DNA from: Onthophagus taurus | Lineage: Eukaryota > Arthropoda > Insecta > Coleoptera > Scarabaeidae | DNA length: 64,000 nt | NCBI RefSeq assembly: GCF_036711975.1 | Contig: NC_091973.1 | Location: 16,864,001-16,928,000 of the forward strand | Reading direction: 5' to 3' | Shown: piece by piece, positions 28,684-39,362 of the stretch | Position numbering within the stretch: the first letter of the stretch is position 1 | How the letters are laid out: every line of letters starts with the position of its first letter | Position numbers and translations under genes: made by a program | The notes under the pieces: generated by a model | What the model saw: only the letters and a program-made list of their open reading frames with translations | Databases searched by the model: none | Told to the model about the DNA's origin: nothing

Positions 28684-29136
28684 TTTCCTTCTTTTATTTA
28701 AATGTATTTTTTTTCACTTACATCATTTTTGTTAATGAAAACGCATTAAAAAATTTTATAATTTGTATTATTTTTTTTTACTTTCTTAATATTAATTATA
28801 TATATGTATAGCATTTCATTTAGGGCAATTATTCCATTGCTCAGCATTGATTGTAACTTGACACTCCCGCCGGTGAGGTGCATTGCACTTTACTTGGTGA
28901 TGCGCCGCGCCGATTGTCGTAAGTTGACACTTCCGCCCCGGCGAGGAAAGCATTGTATCGCGTAACTCATAATCAGTTTTACTTTAGAAACCGAACGTGT
29001 CAAACGTAAACCGCGCGCAATGTCTCGTAGTCGTCTCTGTGTTTTTCTTTTTTTTTCGGTCTCTGTGAGTTTAAACCAAAGAAAAAATTTATTCGAAGTT
29101 GAGTTGGATTTACCCGTCAAACGTAAACCGCGCGCA

Positions 29137-29454
29137 ATGTCTCATAGTCGTCTCTGTGTTTTTTTTTTCAGTCTTTGTGAGTTTAAACCAAAGAAAAAAT
29201 TTATTCGAAGTTGAGTTGGATTTACCACTTTTACCATATTTATTGTTAATGGAAAACGTCTTACGAGCTGCGCATGGTCGTCACCTTCCGTTGTGGTGGA
29301 GTTAGAAGCGGGCTTGCTTCTCAACGTTTCTTTTTTACCTACCGATCAAGAAATTTTTTGGAGTTACAAGATCAATGTATCGTGTATAATAATAAAGGAT
29401 GGTGGTAAACCGAAGCCCGCTCATATAATTGAATTTGTAAAAAAAGTACCATAA
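29137..29454 (+). pseudogene. TIR-borne diverged copy of the Polinton small gene (right)
   Basis: Mirror of 13325-13642. From ATG 29137 the frame meets TGA at 29212-29214, then continues open through NGKRLTSCAW and PSVVVELEAG to FVKK and TAA at 29452-29454. A T-run ending in CAG lies at about 29159-29172 and GTGAGT at about 29176, so a spliced form is possible. An extra copy of its 5' end lies directly upstream (from about 29020). Confidence 0.6.
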
Positions 29455-29660
29455 CATTAAGGTTTTTATTATTTTTTGTAACTATTTATTATGTAATGTT
29501 TATTATTATAAAAATGTTTATTAATACTTTTATTGGGTTGATTGGGGGGGGAATTAAATTGTGTTAAATTGTGTTATTATTATTTTCCGGAATATTCCCA
29601 AGTTCCTGCGCACGCGCATTCAAGAGTTGTGAGGCGCGCCTTTATGCGTTCAACGCGCCA

Positions 29661-30043
29661 TCTTTCAGAAACGCCGATTCTAGACAGGAAGTTGTTGCTC
29701 CTCCGCTCCTTCGTGACGTCATCCGTCCGATGTAAAAGGATAGGGGGGGAGGGGTGTCAACCAAAGGCTTGGGGAAAAAATAGGTTGGTAGCTAGATATG
29801 GTGACTTTTAAAAAAACAAGTAGCAGTCTACCTTGTCGGTAATGGTTTAGTTCAACTACCAACCACTAGGTGGCGCGTTACTTTTTTTTAAAAGTCACCA
29901 GATCTGGTTACTTTTCCAATACCAACCTATTTTTTTTTTCTCCTCCGCCTTAGGTTGGTACCCTTCCCTATCCTTTTACATTGGGCTGATGACGTCACGG
30001 AGGAGCGGAGGAGCAACTTCCTATCTAGAATCGGCGTTTCTAT
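29661..30043. repeat. Foldback hairpin inside right TIR
   Basis: Mirror of the left foldback. The inner arm from about 29661 is an imperfect inverse of the outer arm ending at about 30043, with TGACGTCA in each (29714-29721 and 29990-29997). Confidence 0.85.
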
Positions 30044-30049
30044 ACTACT

Positions 30050-30055
30050 GGAGTA
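30050..30055. repeat. Target-site duplication, right (ggagta)
   Basis: Matches 12724-12729. Confidence 0.93.
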
Positions 30056-30875
30056 ATTAACAATTAATCAACAATAATTAACGGAAAAATTTATAATACA
30101 AATCAAAAGATACCCTTACTTATACAGAAAATCACAAAAATATTCTTAACAAAATCGGCCACCGTTTACGGCACTTATATTCACAGATGTTTTCCCGACC
30201 ACGTGTTTCACGTCAACACCAATTAATCGGTATTAATTTACGCGCACCTTAACACAAAACAATTCCAGCAGTTGGGTGATGTTCGGGGCAATCCTACATG
30301 GACAATATTTTCAACGGATGACCATCAGGAATGGAGTAATTTAATTAATTATGATGCGGGATGATTTTCGGTGAATTATTGTATTAATAATAAGCGGATC
30401 ATCTTTAGAATCGTTCAACGGTTATTTCATGATATTTGTAAATGTTTGAAATCGGTTTGGTCGGTCTACGATTTCTAATTCCGCATCATAAAAAATAGTC
30501 GCTATACGGTAGCTCGACGGTAGCTCGCTGGCTGCTGAAACTTCCTCGGGACGGTCGGCTGGACTGATAGAAACATGTGGCTTGTCATATCTTGTTTGGA
30601 AATTAGTTAGTTTCGGCATTATTTAATTATTTGATAATAATTTTTCGGAAAGCACATGTTTTCGTGATTCAGCAATTTTATTAATCACATTCATTTATTG
30701 ATGATTCGGTCAGGGAACGTTGTTGGAATTTAAGATAACGGTTTCGAAATGGAAAATGGAGAAAATCAAAGTCTAATTAAGAAAATTATCAAAATTAATA
30801 AAATGTGAATTGGGTTGCATAAACGGGCGGTGATAAGGAGATAACTTCGTTACAAATTGAAGTGACTAATTTCTC
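30056..30875. other. Unassigned flank of Polinton
   Basis: AT-rich, no recognised gene. A 65-codon minus-strand frame at 30422-30619 (MPKLTNFQTRYDKPHVSISP) has no recognisable family. The segment could be the 5' continuation of the LTR-like element interrupted at 12729. Confidence 0.35.
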
Positions 30876-30904
30876 CTGAAGATGACTACAAACGGTAGTC
30901 GAAG
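30876..30904 (+). ncRNA. Hammerhead-like stem-loop 1 (degenerate)
   Basis: CTGAAGA, one extra base, then a perfect stem GACTAC/GTAGTC and GAAG. Same shell as the copies at 32285, 32535, 40402 and 45137, with a different stem. The last core base is changed (GAAG for GAAA). Confidence 0.4.
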
Positions 30905-31154
30905 GCGGTAGAGCCGAAAAATAAAAATAAAATTATCCATCTCAACAAACATTGTTGTTTTTATTTAATTCAATCACCAAGATGGAAACGAATAATATTA
31001 ATGATTATTAATTGTGTCTAAACAACCGGATTTAAATGGAAAAAAAAGTAACGTATGTAAGTAAAAGTAATTGATTATAGGCTTTTAAACAGACAGATGA
31101 TAAGTTTCCGTTACCATGTATAGGTGATATCTTACATTCATTGTAATGAGTGAT

Positions 31155-31881
31155 ATACTTTTCTCACTTAGATTTGTCACAGGGTTACTATCAGGTCGAA
31201 CTAGATCCAAAATCACGACCGTACACTGCTTTTGCTACAGATAATGGACAATGGATGTTTTTGATTGTAATGTGTTAGGAAAGAGTAAACACGTAGATAA
31301 CGAAACTCTCCGTCTTTTTATTCTTCTCAAACCTATTCAACAAGTAGGATACAACATTCGTCCTACACCAAACGTGTTGAAAGCAGTTTCCGGAACCAAG
31401 AAGACAGCCGTGCAATCTCACCCTGACTATTGGAGTCAACCCAACTACGGAAGTAACCGTGACTATTGGAGTCAATCCAACTACGGAAGTAGCCCTGACT
31501 ATTGGTGTCACCCCAACTACAGAAGTGCAACCCCGACTATTGAAGTCATCCTCCCGTTCCTTAGTTGTATCAACCAAATTAAAAGAATCAGAAGCTTCAT
31601 AGAATTTCCAACACGTTCGACACTCAACATCAAGTTGGCGAACCTCAACAATCCCAAACACTTCCTCCACCGAAGCAGAAGAGCTGGAATTCTACCGAGC
31701 CATATCAGGAACAACTCGAAGAAACCTTTTGTCACTACTGGATGGAACCGATGGTGGTCTGTCCTCAGAAATACACTTCTTTTCACCGTAGTGGTTACCT
31801 CAACGGTCCTCACAACCTTGGTGCCGGCCCTTTGGCCGTTATTGATGTCGATAACTTCAGATGAGGTTACTAATAATTAGT
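31155..31881 (+). pseudogene. Gypsy-like RT scrap and short tandem repeat
   Basis: Bases 31160-31250 read FSHLDLSQGYYQVELDPKSR, the RT motif-A region of Ty3/gypsy elements. The frame then shifts, and an open frame (31251-31880) follows whose product I do not recognise. Within it, 31422-31537 is a 36-bp unit repeated about three times (TGACTATTGGAGTCAACCCA start), giving DYW/NYGS-type repeats. Fragmentary, no catalytic YxDD. Confidence 0.5.
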
Positions 31882-32284
31882 TTTGGGGTTTGTTAGCCTT
31901 GGTTCCTGTCCCGTAATTACAGTTAAAATTAGTGACGTTTCCTACCTCTGGTTCCCAGTTTCCTGCTTTACTTACCGAGGTCGATTGGCAGCTCTATTGG
32001 CGGCCATGTTGTGGCGTCCCCAGCCTTCGCACGCAATTTATTAGACGTTTTTAGTTTACGTTGTACAGTTGTTAGTGTTTTATTTGTCCCGCACTCGTAA
32101 TAAACGGGTGACTCGAGATTGATAGGTCTCGCCGATTTCGTTCCATCTCCAACGTGTCTCTGTTAAGATCTTGTGGTTAAAAAATCGAATGAACTTATGT
32201 TTCACGTCACAACATAACCTCTAATTGTGAGTAACACGCGGTTGCGCTTGAATCATGTCTGATTACCTTACTTGTAGTTACCCT
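31882..32284. other. Unassigned; possible LTR remnant
   Basis: No gene. TGTTGTGGCGTCC at about 32009 and an AATAAA near 32100 resemble an LTR start and poly(A) signal of the neighbouring gypsy scrap, but there is no second copy for proof. Confidence 0.25.
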
Positions 32285-32312
32285 CTGATGAAGTTATAAA
32301 TAAATAACGAAA
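32285..32312 (+). ncRNA. Hammerhead-like stem-loop 2
   Basis: CTGATGA (perfect core word), one extra base, stem GTTAT/ATAAC, then GAAA. It lies about 0.5 kb upstream of the Penelope-like frame. Penelope-like elements are known to carry hammerhead ribozymes; the extra base before the stem is atypical. Confidence 0.45.
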
Positions 32313-32534
32313 GCTTAGGACAGATTAAAGCAGGTTTATTCTCTCATCTACCACACCGGCTGCTTATCCCGATATTTTTGTCAATAAAAACAATATTTGT
32401 CTACAGTGGGAGTCATGAAGCAACACCGGTCAAGAAAGGGTTTTTTTGAAAACTGACGGACTTCACATTGACAACGTGTGACAGGATGTGATACTAATGC
32501 ATACGTCTTCGTCGTTTACTAATTGACGTCGTGC

Positions 32535-32561
32535 CGGAAGAAGGACGTTCTACGTCCGAAA
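32535..32561 (+). ncRNA. Hammerhead-like stem-loop 3 (degenerate)
   Basis: CGGAAGA, extra A, stem GGACGT/ACGTCC with a three-base loop, then GAAA. The core CTGA is changed to CGGA. It lies directly upstream of the Penelope-like frame. Confidence 0.4.
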
Positions 32562-32739
32562 CAGCTGTAACTTATAAAATTAATTAAAAATATTTTTTAT
32601 CGTTCTTTATTGATTTTAATTTTGAAATACAACGGTGGGCTGGAAGAATGGCGTAACTTGAAATAAATGAAACAAATTTTTTCTGAAAACCATCAATTGA
32701 TTGGAGATGTATATAAAACTCCTAATTCTTTAAATGTAA

Positions 32740-34297
32740 ACCATTCAACCTTAATGTAAACCTTAATCATATCAAAAAATTTAAAGAAAAAGTTGAAAAC
32801 AACAATTTAATTTTAACAGTAGGAGACAAGGGCGCGGGCACGGTCATTTTAGATAAAATGACTTACATTGATAAAACTCTAGACTTCTTCATGGACAACA
32901 GCATCATCGAAATCAAAAATAATCCCACCAATGCTTTTAGTAACAAACTTAGAAAATACTTAAGAGAAAATTCAACTTTTTTGTCTAAATTCAACATTAA
33001 TTCATATAACGCTCTAGAAATGAACCCACTCATTCCTTCTTTGAAAAGTCTAATTAAATTGCATAAACCTGAAAAAAGCATAAGACCAATTATTAGTAAT
33101 CATAACACTCCAACCAATAAAATTTCAAAACTAATTCAAAACTTCCTTTATAAACTTTTTCACAACAACTTCACACACACAATCAAAAATTCTACTGATC
33201 TAATAAATAAACTAAAGACCTTCAGAATTAAAAACCTTAGTAAACTAATTTCTTTCGACATAAAAAATTTATACTCTAACGTTCCAATCGATAAAACATT
33301 ATCTATCATCAAAAAATACTTGATCAGTTCACAAGATATTAATAAATTAAACATATTAGAAATTAATAGTTTCATTGGTCTTTTGGAGATTGTATGTAGT
33401 CAGAACTTTTTTACATTTAATAATAGATTTTACAAAATGAAGGACGGTTTGCCTATGGGCTCACCTATTTCGGGCATACTATCAGATATCTATGTTAATG
33501 AATTTGAAAAAGAACTATTTTCAGATAAAAATCATTTTTTCAATAAGGATATTGCTTTCTATGCCAGATACGTAGTTGATATCCTTGTTGTCTATGAAGA
33601 AAGTCATGCTAAACTTGGTGGTCTTTTCAATCTGATAAACAGCATTTGCAATTTAGAATTCACCCTCGAAAAAGAAAACAATTACAAAATAAATTTCCTA
33701 GATTTAGAGTTAACTAGAAACATTAAAGAAAATATTATCAACTTCAATATCTTTAGAAAACCCACTACCACAGATTGTATTATACCAAAAAGTTCCTATT
33801 CTTGTGATCAACATAAATTTGCCAGTTTTCGCTTCTTTTTCAATAGAATTTATAACGTTGCTTTAAATAATGATAACCTCAGCCTTGAAATAAAAAAGAT
33901 TGTAAAAATAGGACTCAATAATGGTTTTTCTATAAAAGATTTACAAAACATTTACTATAAAGTGCACAACTCACAAATCACTAAATTAATCTATCCTCAC
34001 ACTAAGTCCAAAACCAAATATATTGCCTTACCTTACCACCCATCTATTGTTAACCCCGTTAAACAAAATTTGTTGAAATTTGGCCTTGCCTCTGCCTTTG
34101 TCTCTCAAAACAAAATTCATAAACACCTTTTTAATAATAAACATCAATTTAACAAAGAGGAGTTGAGTGGTATTTATGAAATCAAATGTCCTGATTGCGA
34201 TAAAATTTATATTGGTCAGACTGGACGCAGCATTAAAAAACGTTTCAAAGAAAACATTTTCAAAATGAAATCAAATTCCAGGGTAAAAATCGTGTGA
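32740..34297 (+). pseudogene. Penelope-like element RT with partial GIY-YIG endonuclease
   Basis: One long frame (ATG 32858; similar coding runs upstream to about 32740). RT landmarks: IPSLKSLIKLHKPEKSIRPI, LISFDIKNLYSNVPID (motif A), MKDGLPMGSPISGILSDIYV (motif B). The catalytic motif reads YARYVVDILVVYE where YVDD is expected, so the first catalytic Asp is Val. The C-terminus has the start of a GIY-YIG nuclease (SGIYEIKCPDCDKIYIGQTG) but ends about 20 residues later, where the sequence enters the foldback arm at about 34252. Inactive by both lesions. The long frame suggests recent decay. Confidence 0.85.
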
Positions 34298-34379
34298 GGA
34301 ATTGTACATAAAATGCAAAAATATTATAAATTTTAACCGTCAATACAACAAATACAAAATTATTACAGATTACAGAAAT
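34252..34379 (+). repeat. Outer part of left arm of long foldback
   Basis: Inverse of about 39825-39938 (for example TTTCAAAATGAAATCAAATT and CGTGTGAGGAATTGTACATA). It is continued at 38571 on the far side of the inserted copia element. Confidence 0.85.
34375..34379. repeat. Target-site duplication, left (gaaat)
   Basis: gaaat precedes the copia 5' LTR and recurs at 38570-38574. The uninterrupted opposite arm of the foldback shows the empty site with a single gaaat. Confidence 0.92.
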
Positions 34380-34525
34380 TGTTAAAATTATTATAATATG
34401 TATATCAATAAAAGTCTGTTAGCGCCACCTATGTAACTGTGTTTCAACTTGGAAATAAAAGTTTAAGTTAGTTGTAATGCTGAACGCTCGGAGAAAGGTT
34501 GTTTCATTTTACTCCTCGCTTAATA
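34380..34525 (+). repeat. 5' LTR of copia element
   Basis: 146 bp, starts TGTTAAAATT, ends CTTAATA, nearly identical to 38424-38569. Confidence 0.93.
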
Positions 34526-34541
34526 GGTTATGGGCCCAGCC
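34526..34541 (+). promoter_or_regulatory. Primer-binding site, half-tRNA-iMet type
   Basis: GGTTATGGGCCCAGCC begins directly at the LTR end and is complementary to the anticodon stem-loop side of initiator tRNA-Met, the priming mode known for insect copia. Confidence 0.85.
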
Positions 34542-34619
34542 ACACCCAGTGTAACGTACCTTGATTTAACCAGTTAATTTAAGTTTAAGTAAAGTGATAT
34601 CACAAGTACTGAGCGCATT

Positions 34620-37600
34620 ATGGCTAATAGTTATTTAACAAGCGTTCCGAAACTAAAGGGACGAGAAAACTACGAAGAATGGTCTTTTGCCGCAGAAAAT
34701 TTCTTAATGTTGGATGGTTTAGAGAAAAGTATTGTTGGAAAAGAAGCAGATGAGAATAAAGTAAGCCAAGCACGAGCTAAGCTGATTCTAACAATTGATT
34801 CTTCGCTCTATATCCATATTAAAGAGACGAAAACGGCTGAACAGCTGTGGAATAAACTCCAGAATCTATATGCGGATACCGGATTTTCCAGAAAAATCAG
34901 TTTATTGAGATCGTTAATTTCAACAAGATTGGATGATGCAACAAGTATGGAATCGTACGTTGGTCATATAATTGAAACGTCTCAAAAATTAAAAAACACC
35001 GGTTTTGCTATAACGGAGGAATGGATCGGATCATTGCTTTTGGCTGGTTTGCCGAAAAGATTTTTGCCGATGTCATGGCTATAGAACATAGTGGGATAAA
35101 AATAACGGCTGACGCAATAAAGTCCAAATTGTTGGATATGGCGGATGAAAATTGTGGAATTAACGCGTTTGTCGCCAAAACAAAGTGGACTCGAAGATCT
35201 GGTGAAAAACAAAATAAGGTTGGTAGTAAAGTAGGTAAAACAGATAATGACAATAAAACGTCAAAGAAAGAAATAAGAAGTTATCGATGTAAACGACTTT
35301 GTCACTATAAAAATAAATGTCCAGATGGTCAAACAAAAGAAAATGAAAGTACAAACGTATTTAGTGTAGTTTTTTTTGGCGGACAAGCGTTCGACAAAGA
35401 AGGTTGGTACCTCGATTCGGGAGCGAATGTCCATATAACCTCAAATATAATGTGGATGAGGAATATAAGACGGTGTGAGAAACCCAAAGAAATAATTGTA
35501 GCTGATAAGTCCAAATTAAAAGTTGAAAGCACAGGTGACGTAGACATAAGTACGATGGTAAATGATAAAACGTTTAACGTAACAAATAAAAATGTATTAT
35601 ACGTACCGCAAGTAGTTACTAATCTTTTATCAGTAAGTAGATTAATTGAAAACGGAAATACTGTTAAATTTGAGAAAAATGGTTGTCAGATAATCAATAA
35701 AAATGGCGAACTGATTGCAATTGCCAAAGTGGTGGACAACATGTATAAATTAGAAACTTGTGTAAATATAGACTGTGTTTTGGCTGCGGGGCAGACAGTA
35801 TCAGTAGAAACGTGGCATCGGAGATTAGGTCACATAAATAAAAAAGATCTGAAACTGATGTCTGAAGGAGCTGTAAATGGTCTGGAATTCAAAGGAAAGA
35901 TTGATATTGATAAACAAAGCTGCATAATATGTAACGAAGGTAAGCAAACGAGATTACAATTTCAAAAGAAAGGTTCTCGTGCTGACGATTTACTAGAACT
36001 CGTACATGTTGATGTCTGTGGTCCCATGGAACAAAAATCATTGGGTGGAGCAAGATATTTTTTAATAATCTTAGATGATTTTAGTAAAATGGCTTTTGTT
36101 TATTTTTTGAAAAGTAAAGATCAAGTTTATGATAATTTTAAAGAATTTAAAACTTTGGCAGAAAATCAATTAAATAAAAAATTAAAAACAATGAGAAGTG
36201 ATAACGGTGGTGAATTTTGTAATTTAGTATTTGAAAATTATCTGAAAGAATGCGGTATTGTACATCAAAAAACAAATCCTTACACGCCCGAACAGAACGG
36301 TTCAGCAGAACGTTTAAATAGAACAATTATCGAAAAGGCTCGTTGTTTATTGTTCGATGCAGAGTTAGAAAAGAGGTTTTGGGCAGAAGCAACAAATACG
36401 GCAGTATATTTAAGAAACAGATCTACCGTTACAGGTTTAAATTCAAAGACACCTTATGAAGTATGGTACGGTGAAAAACCTAACCTTGAAAACTTGAGAA
36501 TATTTGGAAGCCAGGTCATGGTACACGTTCCAAAAGTAAATAGATTGAAATGGGATAAAAAATCGAAGAAAATGGTTCTTGTAGGATTCAGTGAAACCAC
36601 AAAAGGATATAGATTATATGATCCAGAGACTGAAAAAATAGCTGTATCTAGAGATGTTACAATAATGGAAAACCTAAAGGAAGAGGTAAAGATAGAAATA
36701 CAAAATAACAAAGAAGAAAATACAGATTCAGTGGGGGAAGAAGTAACTGAAGAGACCAACATAGAAGATGAAAGTAAAAATCAAAGATCCAGAAGGACTC
36801 CTAAACCTAGAAAATTTGATGATTTTACAACATATGCATGTGTGGAAGAAATGGTATCGGAAGATCCTGATAGTATGGAAAAAGCTTTAAAAGGACCAGA
36901 TGCTGAAAAATGGAAGAAAGCAATTTCAGAAGAATTAGAAAGTTTTGAAGAAAACAATGCATGAACATTGACAGACTGGCCTGAGGATTCGTCAATGAGA
37001 GTAGTGAAAAGTAAATGGGTATTTAAGAAGAAGATCACCAGTGATGATAAAGTGACGTATCGTGCACGGTTAGTAGCAAAAGGTTTTGATCAGAGACCGG
37101 GTATAAATTATGAGGAAACTTTTTCACCTGTAGTGAGGCATTCTAGTTTGAGATTGTTATTTGCTTTGTCAGTTAAATTAGGTTTAAATATGAATCATTT
37201 GGATGTTAAAACAGCTTTTTTAAACGGTTATTTAAAGGAAACTGTATACATGCAAATACGAGAAGGACTTAATTGTGAACGGAAAGGAAAATGTTTAAAG
37301 TTAAATCGTGCTATTTACGGATTGAAACAATCATCCAGAGTTTGGAATGAAAGGGTTAATGAAATTTTAATACAAGCTCAGTTTCAAAAGTCGAAATTCG
37401 AACATTGTATTTATATAAAAAATAAAAATGAAAAATTGACCGTCATAGCTGTGTATGTGGATGATTTTTTTATTTTTTCAAATGATGAAATCGAAATGTC
37501 AAATATTAAGAACATTTTAAGTAGTAAATTTAGGTTAAAGGATTTGGGAATGATTAAACAATGTTTAGGTATGAATGTAATTGTTGATAAAGACAGTAAA

Positions 37601-38392
37601 AGAATTGTTTTAAATCAGAAAGAGTATATAAAAGCTTTATTGAAACGATTTAATATGTTAGATTGTAAGAGTATTCTCACTCCCTTGGAAGTTGGTACGA
37701 ATCTTGAAAAAAGTGAAGTAAATTGTAAACTTCCTTATCAACAGTTGATAGGTTCATTGATGTATCTTTCGGTTTTAACAAGACCTGATATCTCTTTTAG
37801 TGTTAGCTATTTAAGTCAGTTTAATAATTGTTATGACGAAAAACACTGGAAAATTGCTAAACGTATATTGAAATACTTGAAAGGAACAATTAATTACAGT
37901 TTAATATTTGTAAAAGATGATAATGATTTGACCGGTTTTGTGGATGCAGATTGGGCAAATAGTTCAATAGATCGTAAATCTTATACTGGATATGTTTTTA
38001 AATTGTCGGGAGGTGTAATTTCTTGGGAAAGTTCAAAACAAAAAACAGTGGCACTGTCCAGTACAGAGGCAGAGTATATGGCATTAGCAGAGGCTGCAAA
38101 AGAAGCTATTTATTTGAAAGGACTTTTAAAGGAATTAATAAATCGCGATATTTGTATTAGTTTATTTAATGACAACCAAAGTGCATTAAATTTGTCAATG
38201 AATCCGGTATATCATAAACGAAGTAAACACATTGATGTTAGACATCACTTTATAAGAGATGCAGTTACAAATAAATTAATAAAGGTTAATTATTTGCAAA
38301 CGGCGGATATGCCTGCTGATGTGCTAACTAAAAGTTTAACTTATAAAAAACATTGTAAAATGTTAAATTTATTAGGTGTAATACAATGCTGA
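34620..38392 (+). pseudogene. gag-pol: copia gag-pol (frameshift and nonsense)
   Basis: Starts at ATG 34620 (MANSYLTSVPKLKGRENYEEW). Gag is followed by a degenerate zinc knuckle (YRCKRLCHYKNKC). Protease: WYLDSGANVHIT. Integrase: WHRRLGHINKKDL...CIICNEGK, then HVDVCGPM, TMRSDNGGEF and PEQNGSAERLNRTI. RT: KWVFKKKI, then VYVDDFFIF with both Asp kept. RNase H: GFVDADWANSSIDRKSYTGY and SSTEAEYMAL. Gag shifts frame near 35040-35075; the pol frame then runs to TGA 36962-36964, where a Trp codon (TGG) is most likely, and continues open to 38392. Only these two lesions are visible, so the copy is young. Confidence 0.93.
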
Positions 38393-38414
38393 TTATGTAT
38401 TAACTTTTATTGCT

Positions 38415-38423
38415 AAGTGGGGG
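38415..38423 (+). promoter_or_regulatory. Polypurine tract of copia element
   Basis: AAGTGGGGG immediately before the 3' LTR. Confidence 0.75.
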
Positions 38424-38569
38424 TGTTAAAATTATTATAATATGTATATCAATAAAAGTCTGTTAGCGCCACCTATGTAACTGAGTTTCAACTTGGAAAT
38501 AAAAGTTTAAGTTAGTTGTAATGCTGAACGCAAGGAGAAAGGTTGTTTCATTTTACTTCTCGCTTAATA
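38424..38569 (+). repeat. 3' LTR of copia element
   Basis: 146 bp, matches 34380-34525 with a few substitutions (for example GAACGCAAGG for GAACGCTCGG). Confidence 0.93.
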
Positions 38570-38574
38570 GAAAT
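38570..38574. repeat. Target-site duplication, right (gaaat)
   Basis: Matches 34375-34379. Confidence 0.92.
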
Positions 38575-39028
38575 ACATTGAATAACAGAAATTTTTTTGC
38601 AAAATAATAAACAAAAGTTTGGACAGGAGTTATATGTTAATATTGTTTGGTGATCTAAAATATCAAGACTTATGCAGTTGTATGTAAATAACAAATCTTA
38701 GTAGGATGCATGTTGTAGTAAGATTGAACAGGGAAGGTATGGATTGGGTTTTATTGAGGTTAAATTGAAAATGATTGTGAGGTAGAGGAGAGGAGATGAA
38801 GAAGGATGCTGGTAACCAAGGAACCCAGATATTGCGATATTCAGACTGTTACCTTGGTCTGAAATCCTCGTTTATCTGGGGTAAAACTATGGTAATTATC
38901 AAATTATTTTGAGACGAGGTCAAAAATCTACAGCAAAATATATGTAACGTACTGTACAATAAAATATGTCGCAAGAATTTTTCAATCAATAAAACAAAAA
39001 CAAACAAAAATCGAGAACATGAGTAAAC
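38571..39028 (+). repeat. Left arm of long foldback, inner part
   Basis: Inverse of about 39363-39832, highly similar throughout (for example TGAGGTTAAATTGAAAATGA, AAACGAGGATTTCAG-type words and AAAAATCGA.AACATGAGTA). Together with 34252-34379 the arm was about 585 bp before copia inserted. Confidence 0.9.
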
Positions 39029-39110
39029 CCTTCGAGACAGAATTAATTCATGAACAATTTCTGGATTAGAAGTATACATTGATACCAGTTAACAATGTAG
39101 AATATGTAAT

Positions 39111-39165
39111 TTGGAGGTATGAGTATAAAGGTTATACCTCTAAACCTTTATACTCATACCTCCAA
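39111..39165. repeat. Central hairpin of the foldback
   Basis: GGAGGTATGAGTATAAAGG and its exact complement form a 22-bp stem with a loop of about 11 bases, inside the spacer between the long arms. Confidence 0.85.
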
Positions 39166-39362
39166 ACACCGTACCTTCCAAAAAAACCCCAGATAAACGA
39201 GGATTTCAGACCATGGTAACAGTCTGAATTTCGCAATGTCTGGGTCCCTTGGTTACCTTCTGGTAACCCCTTCCCCCCTCTCCTTCTTCTCCCCTCTTCT
39301 CTACATCTCGGTCATATTCACTATTGTCTACCAAACCCAATCCCCACCATACTACTCATGTT

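Larger units (their letters stand above)
12730..30049. mobile_element. Maverick/Polinton (adintovirus-like) element, structurally complete
   Basis: 17,320 bp, starting AGTAGTATAG and ending CTATACTACT, with about 1.37-1.39-kb terminal inverted repeats and 6-bp target duplications ggagta. It carries the hallmark set: protein-primed DNA polymerase B, retroviral-type integrase, FtsK/HerA-type packaging ATPase, adenain-type protease, penton-like minor and double-jelly-roll major capsid proteins, and a PLA2-like protein. Two divergent gene blocks meet at about 22.8 kb. Every main frame is uninterrupted apart from the PLA2-protease junction. The two TIRs differ only slightly in their outer part, which suggests a recent insertion or ongoing homogenisation. 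Whether it makes particles cannot be told from sequence. Confidence 0.96.
28684..30049 (-). repeat. Right terminal inverted repeat of Polinton
   Basis: About 1,366 bp, inverse of 12730-14114, ending CTATACTACT, then the target duplication ggagta. The outer kilobase differs from the left TIR at only a few positions that I could see (for example one base in the TGACGTCA-flanking region near 29725). The inner 250 bp carries small indels. Confidence 0.93.
34380..38569 (+). mobile_element. Ty1/copia LTR retrotransposon, complete ends, two lesions
   Basis: 4,190 bp. LTRs of 146 bp at both ends (TGTTAAAATTATTATAATAT...CTTAATA) differ at only a few positions. The primer site is complementary to the half-tRNA-iMet anticodon region, as in Drosophila copia. 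A polypurine tract AAGTGGGGG precedes the 3' LTR, and the target duplication is gaaat. One gag-pol unit is present, with one frameshift and one nonsense codon. Inserted in the left arm of a long foldback next to a Penelope-like element. Confidence 0.95.

Noticed and set aside
31275..31670. Minus-strand frame with GLTPIV repeats as a protein
   Set aside because: It is the antisense of a 36-bp minisatellite, with no other support.
32285..32312. Calling a fully canonical hammerhead ribozyme
   Set aside because: The core words are right, but an extra base precedes stem II and I could not pair a convincing stem III, so it is listed only as hammerhead-like.
36962..36964. TGA in copia pol as a programmed readthrough site
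   Set aside because: It falls inside a conserved region where a Trp codon fits. Copia elements do not use readthrough here, and a separate frameshift shows that the copy is decaying.
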